A stretch of 6,936 bases of DNA, from contig DQHV01000059.1 of assembly GCA_003524335.1 (NCBI GenBank), positions 1 to 6,936 of the forward strand, in the 5' to 3' direction. A program made the translations under genes and the position numbers. Below the pieces are notes generated by a model. It saw nothing but the letters and a program-made list of their open reading frames with translations. It made no database searches and had not been told where the DNA came from. This DNA is from Candidatus Aminicenantota bacterium. Lineage in GTDB: Bacteria > Acidobacteriota > Aminicenantia > Aminicenantales > UBA8522. Below, piece by piece: positions 1 to 5,446 of the stretch (the first letter of the stretch is position 1; each line of letters starts with the position of its first letter).

Positions 1-1
1 G

Positions 2-82
2 GACGGGGTCCGGCATCCCCTGGTGCAGATGATCATCAAGGCCTACGACCGGGCCGAGTCAAAGGCCACCAGAGACCGATGA
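2..82 (+). CDS. PhoH-family ATPase, C-terminal end only (partial)
   Basis: Only the last 26 codons are present, open to the left edge and ending in TGA at 80-82. The peptide begins DGVRHPLVQMIIKAYDRAES. The run V-R-H-P-L-V-Q-x-I-x-x-A-Y matches what I know of the C-terminus of PhoH/YbeZ proteins, which are cytoplasmic P-loop NTPases linked to RNA metabolism. The catalytic part lies outside the window. The stop overlaps the ATG of the next gene as ATGA, so the two are translationally coupled. Position supports the call: phoH (ybeZ) directly precedes ybeY in Escherichia coli, and precedes the 7TM-HD gene and ybeY in Firmicutes. The short length limits certainty. Confidence 0.75.
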   Translation, partial: DGVRHPLVQMIIKAYDRAESKATRDR

Positions 83-2445
83 ATTTCATTTCGTTCCGGC
101 GGCTGAAGCTGTTCAAGGGGCCTTCTCCGCGCCAGAAGAACGGCGGCCAGGAACCTCCGGCTGAAAGGGAGAAGAGGAACTTCTGGAGACGGCTCATCCA
201 GAACCCGTTTTTTTACCTGATCGTCTTCGTTTTCGTGCTCTCTTATTTCCTTTCTTACGTCCCTCCCCGCTCGCTGACCAAGCTCAAGGAAGGCGAGATC
301 GCCTCGACCGACCTCATCTCTCCGCTCGACCTCAATATCGAGGATACCGAAACGACGGCCAAGAGAAGGAACGAGGCCGAGGAGGCCGTGCTCCCGGTCT
401 ATACGTTAGATGAGAACTCCTTCCTGAGCACCGAGGAGAGTATCCGTCAGCTCTTCGAATTCGGCCGGGATTGGCTCAAGAGCGCCTCCGCTCCGGCCCG
501 GACGGCTGAGCTCCAGAAGGCTGTCGCGGAGAAGTTCGACCTCGAGATCCCGGTCCAGGAGCTGGATTCACTGGTCAAATCGAATTTCTCTCCGGAGGTC
601 CAGGAGACGCTAATCAGCTTGATCGGGAAGGTCTCTTCCCAGGGCATCATCATCTCCAAAAACCTCTTTATTCGAAAGGAGCCGGAGAGGGGCCTGACCC
701 TGATGCGGGGGCCGGCGAGCGAGCGGCCCATCCCGGTGGACGGAATACTGGATCTCATAGAAGGACGGGAACGGTTCGCCTCGGATGTCGAAAAGCTCGA
801 GATCTCCTCCCGCAACAAGCGGCTCCTCCTCGGTCTTGCCGAAGTCCTGCTCAGGCCCAACGTCAGTTTTAACAAGGCGGAGACGGAGTCCAGGAAAGAG
901 CGGGCCCGGGCACGGGTGGAAACTGTCTTTTACCGGTTGAAGAAGGGAAAAGTCATCGTCCGCAAGGGAGATGAGGCGACGGCGGAAAACCTCAAGTGGA
1001 TCTCGATCATCAACCAAAACCTCAGGGAGGCGCGCGACTGGCTCGTCCATCTCGCCGGGACGTTCCTGCTTTTCGCGCTGTTCTTCCTCACGCTCTGGTA
1101 CTACCTGAAGTCCCTGCTCAAGTTCCGGGCCGCCCTGAACATCTACCTCATGATGGGCGTGAGCCTCATCCTGGGGCTCCTCGTCTACAAACTATTCTCG
1201 TTCCTGGCTACCCTATTCAGCCAGTTTGCCCGGCTGCCCATTTTGACCGAGGTCGAGGTCTACAGGTTCGCCTTTCCCTACCAATTCGGCGTCATCATCT
1301 TCGCCTTCCTGACCACCAATACCGTCACCCTGATCTTTGCCATCCTTAACAGCCTGCTGGTCGGGTACATGTTTCAAGGCCATTTCCAGTTCATGCTCTT
1401 CTCTTTCATCGGCGGGCTGGCCGCCGTCTACGGCATCCGGTACTACCAGAAACAAAAGCGTACTTCGGCCCTCCGAACCGGCCTGTTTGTGGTCGCCCCG
1501 ATCAACGTCTTCCTGATCATCACGCTGGAGCTCATCCAAGAGAAGATCGGCGGTCCGGGCGCGATCGCCGCCGAGGCCATCATGGGCCTCCTGGGGGGGG
1601 CGCTGAGCGCCGCCTTCGCCTTCGTGCTGCTTCCCGTCTTCGAAAACGTCTTCGGGTTCGTCACCCAGACCAAGCTCCTCGACCTCACCAACTCGGACCT
1701 TCCGGTCTTCCGGCAGATGGCCATGGAAGCGCCCGGCTCATACCATCATTCGCTCGTCGTCTCCACCCTGGCCGAGAAGGCGGCCGAAGAGCTCGGCCTG
1801 GACACGATGCTGGTCAAGGCCGGAGCCCTCTACCACGACATCGGAAAGGTGAAGCGGCCCGAGTACTTCCTCGAGAACATCAGCCGGAATTCTGACCTCC
1901 ACAAGGACATGACCCCGAGCCTCAGCTCGCTGGTCATCATCAACCACGTCAAGGAAGGCGCCGAGGCCGCCAAAAAGCTCAAGCTCCCCAAGAAAATCAA
2001 GGAGATCATCGAGCAGCATCACGGGAGCTCGCTGGTCCGGTATTTCTTCCACAAGGCCAAAGAGGTCTATGACCCGGAGATGCAGAAAATCGAGGAGGAG
2101 AACTACCGCTATCCGGGACCGCCGCCTCAGGGCAAGGAGGCCGCCCTGATCATGCTGGCCGACTCGGTGGAGGCGGCCTCGCGGAGTATCAAGTCGCCCT
2201 CGCGGGAGAACCTGAAACGCCTGATCATCGAGATCTTCGAGAACTACCTCCAGGACGGTCAGCTCGACGACTGCGATTTTTCGCTCCGCGAGCTCCGGGC
2301 CATCGCCGAATCATTCCACACGACTCTTTTCGCCATCTACCATCCCCGGATCCAGTACCCGGGGTTTGACTTCGAGATGAAAAAAAAGAAAAGGCCGACA
2401 AACGGGAAAAAAGCCAATGATCGAGGTCCTGAACCTCCAGCCTAG
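79..2445 (+). CDS. pgpH: 7TM receptor-type HD phosphohydrolase, probable cyclic-di-AMP phosphodiesterase (PgpH/YqfF family)
   Basis: This 788-residue membrane protein probably hydrolyses cyclic-di-AMP to pApA in the cytoplasm. Layout: basic cytoplasmic N-terminus; one membrane helix at about residues 44-61; an outside 7TMR-HDED domain at about 62-315; a block of several hydrophobic helices at about 321-521; a cytoplasmic HD domain at about 540-720; and a lysine-rich tail. The HD metal ligands are all visible: H557, H586-D587 (in YHDIGK), H623, H647-H648 and D695. The first four spacings (29, 37, 24, 1) match those I recall for Listeria PgpH. The outside domain could sense a ligand, but none is known from this sequence. 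The ATG overlaps the phoH stop and has no strong Shine-Dalgarno site, which fits coupled translation. The 3' end overlaps ybeY by 29 bases. An 8-G run lies at 1593-1600, but the frame is intact. Confidence 0.9.
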   Translation: MNFISFRRLKLFKGPSPRQKNGGQEPPAEREKRNFWRRLIQNPFFYLIVFVFVLSYFLSYVPPRSLTKLKEGEIASTDLISPLDLNIEDTETTAKRRNEAEEAVLPVYTLDENSFLSTEESIRQLFEFGRDWLKSASAPARTAELQKAVAEKFDLEIPVQELDSLVKSNFSPEVQETLISLIGKVSSQGIIISKNLFIRKEPERGLTLMRGPASERPIPVDGILDLIEGRERFASDVEKLEISSRNKRLLLGLAEVLLRPNVSFNKAETESRKERARARVETVFYRLKKGKVIVRKGDEATAENLKWISIINQNLREARDWLVHLAGTFLLFALFFLTLWYYLKSLLKFRAALNIYLMMGVSLILGLLVYKLFSFLATLFSQFARLPILTEVEVYRFAFPYQFGVIIFAFLTTNTVTLIFAILNSLLVGYMFQGHFQFMLFSFIGGLAAVYGIRYYQKQKRTSALRTGLFVVAPINVFLIITLELIQEKIGGPGAIAAEAIMGLLGGALSAAFAFVLLPVFENVFGFVTQTKLLDLTNSDLPVFRQMAMEAPGSYHHSLVVSTLAEKAAEELGLDTMLVKAGALYHDIGKVKRPEYFLENISRNSDLHKDMTPSLSSLVIINHVKEGAEAAKKLKLPKKIKEIIEQHHGSSLVRYFFHKAKEVYDPEMQKIEEENYRYPGPPPQGKEAALIMLADSVEAASRSIKSPSRENLKRLIIEIFENYLQDGQLDDCDFSLRELRAIAESFHTTLFAIYHPRIQYPGFDFEMKKKKRPTNGKKANDRGPEPPA
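2382..2420 (+). promoter_or_regulatory. Possible -1 frameshift/translational coupling site at the pgpH-ybeY junction
   Basis: A run of eight A followed by G (2380-2388) is read in pgpH as AAA AAA AAG. This gives an A-AAA-AAG heptamer at 2382-2388 in the phase used by the dnaX frameshift site of Escherichia coli. After a -1 slip the new frame reads ten codons and stops at TGA 2418-2420, which overlaps the ybeY ATG (2417-2419) as ATGA. A slipping ribosome would therefore finish on the ybeY start. In the normal frame it ends at 2445, 29 bases into ybeY. I see no convincing upstream Shine-Dalgarno-like stimulator and no strong downstream hairpin, so function is speculative. Confidence 0.3.
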
Positions 2446-2833
2446 GTACTGGGTCGACCGGAGAAAATTCGGACGCATTCTCGCCCGGCTGGCCGAGAAG
2501 TACGGCTTTGGTGATCCCGACATCACGCTTGCCTTTGTCGGGACGAGGACCATCACCAAGCTCAACCGGAAGTTCCTGAAAAGGGACGGGCCCACCGATG
2601 TCCTCAGCTTCCCCGGTGTGGATAAAGGCGGGGACGGGAAGCGCCATCTTGGCGACATCATCATCTCGGTGCCGCAAGCCTTCAGGCAGAGCTTCGCCGA
2701 GGCGCACGGGCTGGAGACAGAGCTCCTCGACCTCACCGTCCACGGATTTCTGCACCTCATCGGACTTGACCACGGGAAGGGAATCGAGGAGGAGGAGGTC
2801 AGGGTGCGGGAGGCCTTAGAGGGAGGAGTGTAG
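2417..2833 (+). CDS. ybeY: Endoribonuclease/rRNA maturation factor YbeY
   Basis: This 138-residue cytoplasmic zinc metalloprotein takes part in 16S rRNA 3'-end maturation and 30S quality control. The family signature HGFLHLIGLDH is present, giving the zinc ligands H109, H113 and H119. Two other family blocks are visible: P-T-D-V-L-S-F-P at 59-66 and H-L-G-D-I-I-I-S at 77-84. Length is slightly below the usual 150 or so, the shortfall being at the C-terminus. The start M-I-E-V-L-N is typical of the family. It lies inside the end of pgpH with only a weak upstream GGGA, suggesting translation depends on ribosomes arriving from pgpH. Neighbours PhoH and Era act in the same RNA/ribosome-assembly area. 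The position I align with the conserved Arg of Escherichia coli YbeY (R59) is Leu54 here. Confidence 0.93.
   Translation: MIEVLNLQPRYWVDRRKFGRILARLAEKYGFGDPDITLAFVGTRTITKLNRKFLKRDGPTDVLSFPGVDKGGDGKRHLGDIIISVPQAFRQSFAEAHGLETELLDLTVHGFLHLIGLDHGKGIEEEEVRVREALEGGV
2822..2828 (+). promoter_or_regulatory. Strong ribosome binding site for the CBS/CorC-like gene
   Basis: GGAGGAG lies 9 bases before the ATG at 2838, inside the last codons of ybeY. It is the best Shine-Dalgarno match in the operon and fixes the start of the next gene. It suggests that gene is initiated independently, unlike the overlapping junctions on either side. Confidence 0.75.
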
Positions 2834-2837
2834 GCGC

Positions 2838-4088
2838 ATGACGGCGGGCTTCTGGTCGTGGGCCGGTCTGGCCGTTCTCTTCCTTGTCGCCTTTCTGCTC
2901 TCGCTGTTTCATGCCTCTCTCAGCACCTTTTCTAAGATCTCCCTGAGCCGGTTCCTCGAGGAAAAGGACAAGGGATTCAGGGAAAAGACGCTCGACCTGT
3001 ACGACGAGACCCGGATCTCTGTCGAGAGCCTGCGCGTCATTTTCATCATCGCATTCCTGATCGACCTTTCGCGGCCCGTGCCGCGCATTGCGCACTGGCC
3101 GGTCTGGCTTTTCCTGGGGTCGCTGGCCGTATTCTTCATCTTCTTCGACTACCTGCCGCGGCTTCTCAACTCCTTGAACAAAAAAGGCGTCATCGGGTTT
3201 TTCCTCCCCTTCTTCCGGCTCGTCCATGGGATCGCCTCCCCCCTGATCCTGCTGCTCCGGAAGCTTGAGGCAAGGCAGATCCAGGACGAGATCCACGAGG
3301 CCTCAGAGGAGGAGATCGAGACCTTTATCGACGAGGCTACAGAGGAGGGCATCATCGAAGAGCACGAGGGCGCCCTCCTCAGGAGCGTCGTCGAGTTCGG
3401 CGACACCCTGGTCAAAGAGATCATGACCCCGCGGGGGAAAATTGTTTGTATCAAGAAAGACGCCACAATCGGGGCGCTGCGGGAGCTCATCCAGGCCGAG
3501 AAATACTCTCGCATCCCCGTCTACAAGGACCGGATCGACAACATCGAGGGGCTGGTGATCGCCAAGGATTTGCTGGCCTATTCGGGAGACGAGCACAGAA
3601 GCCTGCCTGTCGAGCCGATCATCCGGCCGGCCTATTTCGTGCCGGAATCGATGAAAGTCTCCCAGCTCCTCAAGGAGTTCAAGAAGCGGATGCAAAAGTT
3701 GGCCCTGGTGGTCGATGAGCACGGCGGCGTCGCGGGCCTCGTAACCATGGAGGACCTGGTCGAGGAGATCGTCGGTGAGATCCAGGACGAATTCGACCAG
3801 GACGAGGAGGCTCCCATTACGGAGGTGGGACCCGGAGAATACGTCTTCTCCGGTGACGTGAGCGTCGACGAAGTTGAGAAGAGGTTCGACAAGGACGTCG
3901 CCGAAGACAACTTCATAACCGTGAGCGGCCTCATCGGCCACCATCTCGGGAGGGTGCCCAAGCGCGGGGAGACTTTCGAGATCAAGGGTGTGTCCTTCGA
4001 GATCCTGGACGTAGACCAGAAGAGGATCAAGAAGGTGAAGGTCAGGGTGGCCGCGGGAGCGGAAGCCGGCGAGGACGGCAAGAAATGA
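2838..4088 (+). CDS. Membrane CBS-pair protein with CorC_HlyC domain (hemolysin C/TlyC/YbeX-like family)
   Basis: This 416-residue protein has a hydrophobic N-terminal part with helices at about residues 9-28, 65-78, 88-104 and 118-140, resembling a diverged CNNM (DUF21) membrane domain. A tandem CBS pair follows: the first from about 196 (EIMTPRGKIV) to 255, the second about 262-320 with V-V-D-E-H-G-G-V-A-G-L-V-T-M-E-D-L. A CorC_HlyC domain lies at about 330-410, containing the typical T-V-S-G-L-I block. CBS pairs bind adenine nucleotides, and family members are linked to magnesium or other cation efflux and to ribosome-related phenotypes. 'Hemolysin' is a historical name. It follows ybeY just as ybeX (corC) does in Escherichia coli, but YbeX lacks the membrane part. 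Transport activity is inferred. The stop overlaps the era start as ATGA. Confidence 0.85.
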   Translation: MTAGFWSWAGLAVLFLVAFLLSLFHASLSTFSKISLSRFLEEKDKGFREKTLDLYDETRISVESLRVIFIIAFLIDLSRPVPRIAHWPVWLFLGSLAVFFIFFDYLPRLLNSLNKKGVIGFFLPFFRLVHGIASPLILLLRKLEARQIQDEIHEASEEEIETFIDEATEEGIIEEHEGALLRSVVEFGDTLVKEIMTPRGKIVCIKKDATIGALRELIQAEKYSRIPVYKDRIDNIEGLVIAKDLLAYSGDEHRSLPVEPIIRPAYFVPESMKVSQLLKEFKKRMQKLALVVDEHGGVAGLVTMEDLVEEIVGEIQDEFDQDEEAPITEVGPGEYVFSGDVSVDEVEKRFDKDVAEDNFITVSGLIGHHLGRVPKRGETFEIKGVSFEILDVDQKRIKKVKVRVAAGAEAGEDGKK

Positions 4089-5119
4089 AAGTCGGGTATG
4101 TGGCCCTCATCGGACGGCCGAATGTCGGGAAATCGACGCTGCTGAATTCGCTGCTGGGGCAGAAAGTCGCCATCATCTCCGACAAGCCGCAGACAACGCG
4201 GATCAGCATCCTGGGGATAAAGACGACCGCGGCTGGGCAGATTGTCTTCATCGACAACCCCGGTATCCACAGGCCGCTCCATACGCTGAACAAGCGGATG
4301 ATGAATTTCGTCTATTCGGCGCTGGAGACAGCCGATGTGCTCTGCCTGCTGATCGACGCCACCGAGAGGTACGGGCACGGGGACGAGTTCGTCATCGAGA
4401 CGCTGCAGAAGGTCACCACTCCCCTCTTCCTGCTCATCAACAAGGTCGATATCGTCCGCAAGGACACGATCCTGCCGATCATCGACAAATACAAGGACCT
4501 GCTGCCTTTTAAAGAGATCATCCCCATCTCGGCGCTCAAAGGAATAAACCTGGACGTGCTGGAGAAAAGGATCTACGATTTCCTGCCGGAAGCAGAGAAG
4601 CTCTACGACGACGGGACCATCACCGACCAAACGCTCCATTTCCAGCTGGCCGAGATCATCCGCGAAAAACTCCTCAAGCACGTTAAGCAAGAGCTGCCGT
4701 TCGTCACGGCGGTGCTCATCGACTCGATGGAGGAACGGAAGGACCCCGATGCTTCCTCAATGTCCACATCTTCCGATATTCGCGAAAGTCCCGAGACCGG
4801 AATTCTGTTGGTTGACAAGAATCGTCCTGTCCTAAAATCATCATCCCTCAGCCGTCGCCAGGAGCCGGCAAAGCCGGACGAGAAAAGACAGCGAACGAAG
4901 GTGACGTACGTCGGCGCCTCGATCTTCGTCGAGAAGGACAACCAGAGGGGTATCATCATCGGCAGGAACGGCCGGATGATCAAGGAGATCGGGATTGAGG
5001 CTCGGCGCGAGATCGAGAAGATCCTGGATTCCATAGTCTATCTCGACCTCAAGGTCAAGGTGCGGGAGAGGTGGCGCGACTCCGCCGCCGTCCTCGACCT
5101 CATCGAAGGCCAGCGGTAA
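4085..5119 (+). CDS. era: GTPase Era, ribosome assembly factor, with an extra segment before the KH domain
   Basis: Era binds the 3' end of 16S rRNA and promotes 30S maturation. The GTPase motifs are clear: G1 G-R-P-N-V-G-K-S-T (10-18), G2 T-T-R (37-39), G3 D-N-P-G (57-60), G4 N-K-V-D (119-122) and G5 S-A-L-K (149-152). The KH RNA-binding domain spans about 272-335, with R-G-I-I-I-G-R-N-G-R at 288-297. Length is 344, against about 300 for the family; the excess is a low-complexity stretch at about 220-270 between the domains. G3 is DNPG rather than the usual DTPG. Start: ATG overlaps the previous stop, with GAGGA 9 bases upstream (4071-4075). Both domains are complete and in frame, so the protein is probably functional. 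This is the last gene of the operon. Confidence 0.95.
   Translation: MKVGYVALIGRPNVGKSTLLNSLLGQKVAIISDKPQTTRISILGIKTTAAGQIVFIDNPGIHRPLHTLNKRMMNFVYSALETADVLCLLIDATERYGHGDEFVIETLQKVTTPLFLLINKVDIVRKDTILPIIDKYKDLLPFKEIIPISALKGINLDVLEKRIYDFLPEAEKLYDDGTITDQTLHFQLAEIIREKLLKHVKQELPFVTAVLIDSMEERKDPDASSMSTSSDIRESPETGILLVDKNRPVLKSSSLSRRQEPAKPDEKRQRTKVTYVGASIFVEKDNQRGIIIGRNGRMIKEIGIEARREIEKILDSIVYLDLKVKVRERWRDSAAVLDLIEGQR
4742..4894 (+). other. In-frame insertion inside era with inverted repeats
   Basis: These about 50 codons (Era residues 220-270) separate E-E-R-K from T-K-V-T-Y-V-G-A-S-I, which are nearly adjacent in ordinary Era proteins. The encoded peptide is rich in Ser, Asp, Lys and Arg and looks like a flexible linker. 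The DNA is visibly poorer in GC than the flanks. It holds several inverted repeats: T-T-C-C-G at 4771-4775 with its complement at 4798-4802; TTCGCGAA at 4779-4786; ATTCTGT (4802-4808) with ACAAGAAT (4815-4822, one bulge); and GACAAGA (4814-4820) with TCCTGTC (4825-4831, one mismatch). It may be a small palindromic element inserted in frame, or a lineage-specific linker; the boundaries are approximate. Confidence 0.55.
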
Positions 5120-5131
5120 AATTTGGGGGAA

Positions 5132-5186
5132 GAAATATGGGGACATGAACTTAATCTCTGGATTAAGTATCGTGTCCCCATATTTC
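5132..5186. repeat. Long near-perfect inverted repeat (REP/MITE-like) just after era
   Basis: The left arm is 5132-5156 and the right arm 5161-5186, joined by the loop TCTG. The arms pair over 25 positions with one T-G wobble (5146/5174) and one unpaired A (5169). Each arm carries GGGGACA near an A/T-rich end and CTTAATC next to the loop. The stem starts 13 bases after the era stop. No T-run follows, so it is not a standard intrinsic terminator, though a hairpin this strong could stabilise the 3' end of the operon mRNA or slow polymerase. From memory, GGGGACACGATACTTAAT-type ends accompany REP-associated tyrosine transposases in many environmental bacteria; no transposase is present here. Confidence 0.85.
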
Positions 5187-5202
5187 CCTCCTCCCCTCGT
5201 TA

Positions 5203-5231
5203 TTGACAGAATGCAATGCTGATGGCAAAAT
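5203..5231 (+). promoter_or_regulatory. Sigma-70-type promoter for tRNA-His
   Basis: A perfect -35 TTGACA (5203-5208), a 17-base spacer and a -10 CAAAAT (5226-5231, 4 of 6 consensus) stand 20 bases before the tRNA. Transcription would start near 5238. The bases after the -10 (GACCTCACC) are GC-rich, as is usual for stable-RNA promoters under stringent control. That control is inferred. Confidence 0.7.
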
Positions 5232-5251
5232 GACCTCACCTTTTGGCCGGC

Positions 5252-5326
5252 GGTGAGTGTAGCTCAACTGGTTAGAGCAGCGGACTGTGGATCCGCAGGT
5301 TGGGGGTTCGAGACCCCTCACTCACC
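5252..5326 (+). tRNA. tRNA-His, anticodon GTG
   Basis: The cloverleaf folds fully. Acceptor arm: GTGAGTG (5253-5259) with CACTCAC (5319-5325). D arm: GCTC/GAGC (5262-5265, 5275-5278). Anticodon stem: GCGGA/TCCGC (5280-5284, 5292-5296) around the loop CTGTGGA, with anticodon GTG at 5287-5289. T arm: GGGGG/CCCCT (5302-5306, 5314-5318, one G-T pair) around TTCGAGA. An extra encoded G at 5252 opposite C at 5326 is the G-1:C73 identity pair specific to histidine tRNA. The 3' CCA is not encoded and must be added by nucleotidyltransferase. A run of five T at 5333-5337 follows and may help 3'-end formation. It has its own promoter and appears to be a single-gene unit. Confidence 0.97.
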
Positions 5327-5387
5327 CTCCCCTTTTTCCCAGGCATTTAACTGCTTTTCATCAACCTGGCTTTGATTTCGCTTGCAG

Positions 5388-5415
5388 TTGACTCTCTCCC
5401 CTATTCCTTGATAAT
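5388..5415 (+). promoter_or_regulatory. Sigma-70-type promoter for the kinase gene
   Basis: TTGACT (5388-5393, 5 of 6) and GATAAT (5410-5415, 5 of 6) are separated by 16 bases. Transcription would begin near 5422, leaving a leader of about 25 bases before the GTG start at 5447. One arm of a weak inverted repeat (GCAGTT, 5384-5389) overlaps the -35. Confidence 0.6.
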
Positions 5416-5432
5416 CTTTAACCATACCTGAT

Positions 5433-5440
5433 AGAAGGGA
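5433..5440 (+). promoter_or_regulatory. Ribosome binding site that supports the GTG start of the kinase
   Basis: AGAAGGGA ends 6 bases before GTG 5447. An in-frame TAG at 5432-5434 lies directly upstream, so GTG 5447 is the only start that keeps the N-terminal zinc ribbon. The first in-frame ATG is codon 32 and lacks this site. Confidence 0.7.
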
Positions 5441-5446
5441 CCAACA

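Noticed and set aside
1593..1600. A run of eight G in pgpH as a possible phase-variation tract
   Set aside because: It encodes normal Gly residues (G-G-A) in a membrane helix region of a GC-rich gene, the frame is intact, and nothing suggests variable length.
3303..3944. A 213-codon minus-strand open frame opposite the CBS domains
   Set aside because: Its Asp/Leu/Val-rich composition is the mirror of the sense codons, and it has no domain and no promoter or ribosome site of note.
3632..4690. A 352-codon open frame on the minus strand opposite the CBS protein and era
   Set aside because: It lies fully antisense to two clearly recognised genes, has no recognisable domain or motif, and long antisense frames are expected from GC-rich codon bias.
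5132..5186. The hairpin after era as a classic intrinsic terminator
   Set aside because: The stem is followed by C-rich sequence (CCTCCTCCCC), not a T-run, and its length and arm sequence fit a repeat element better.
5252..5326. tRNA-His as an attachment site for an integrated element covering the kinase gene
   Set aside because: No integrase is seen and no direct repeat of the tRNA 3' end appears later in the window, so composition alone does not support an element.
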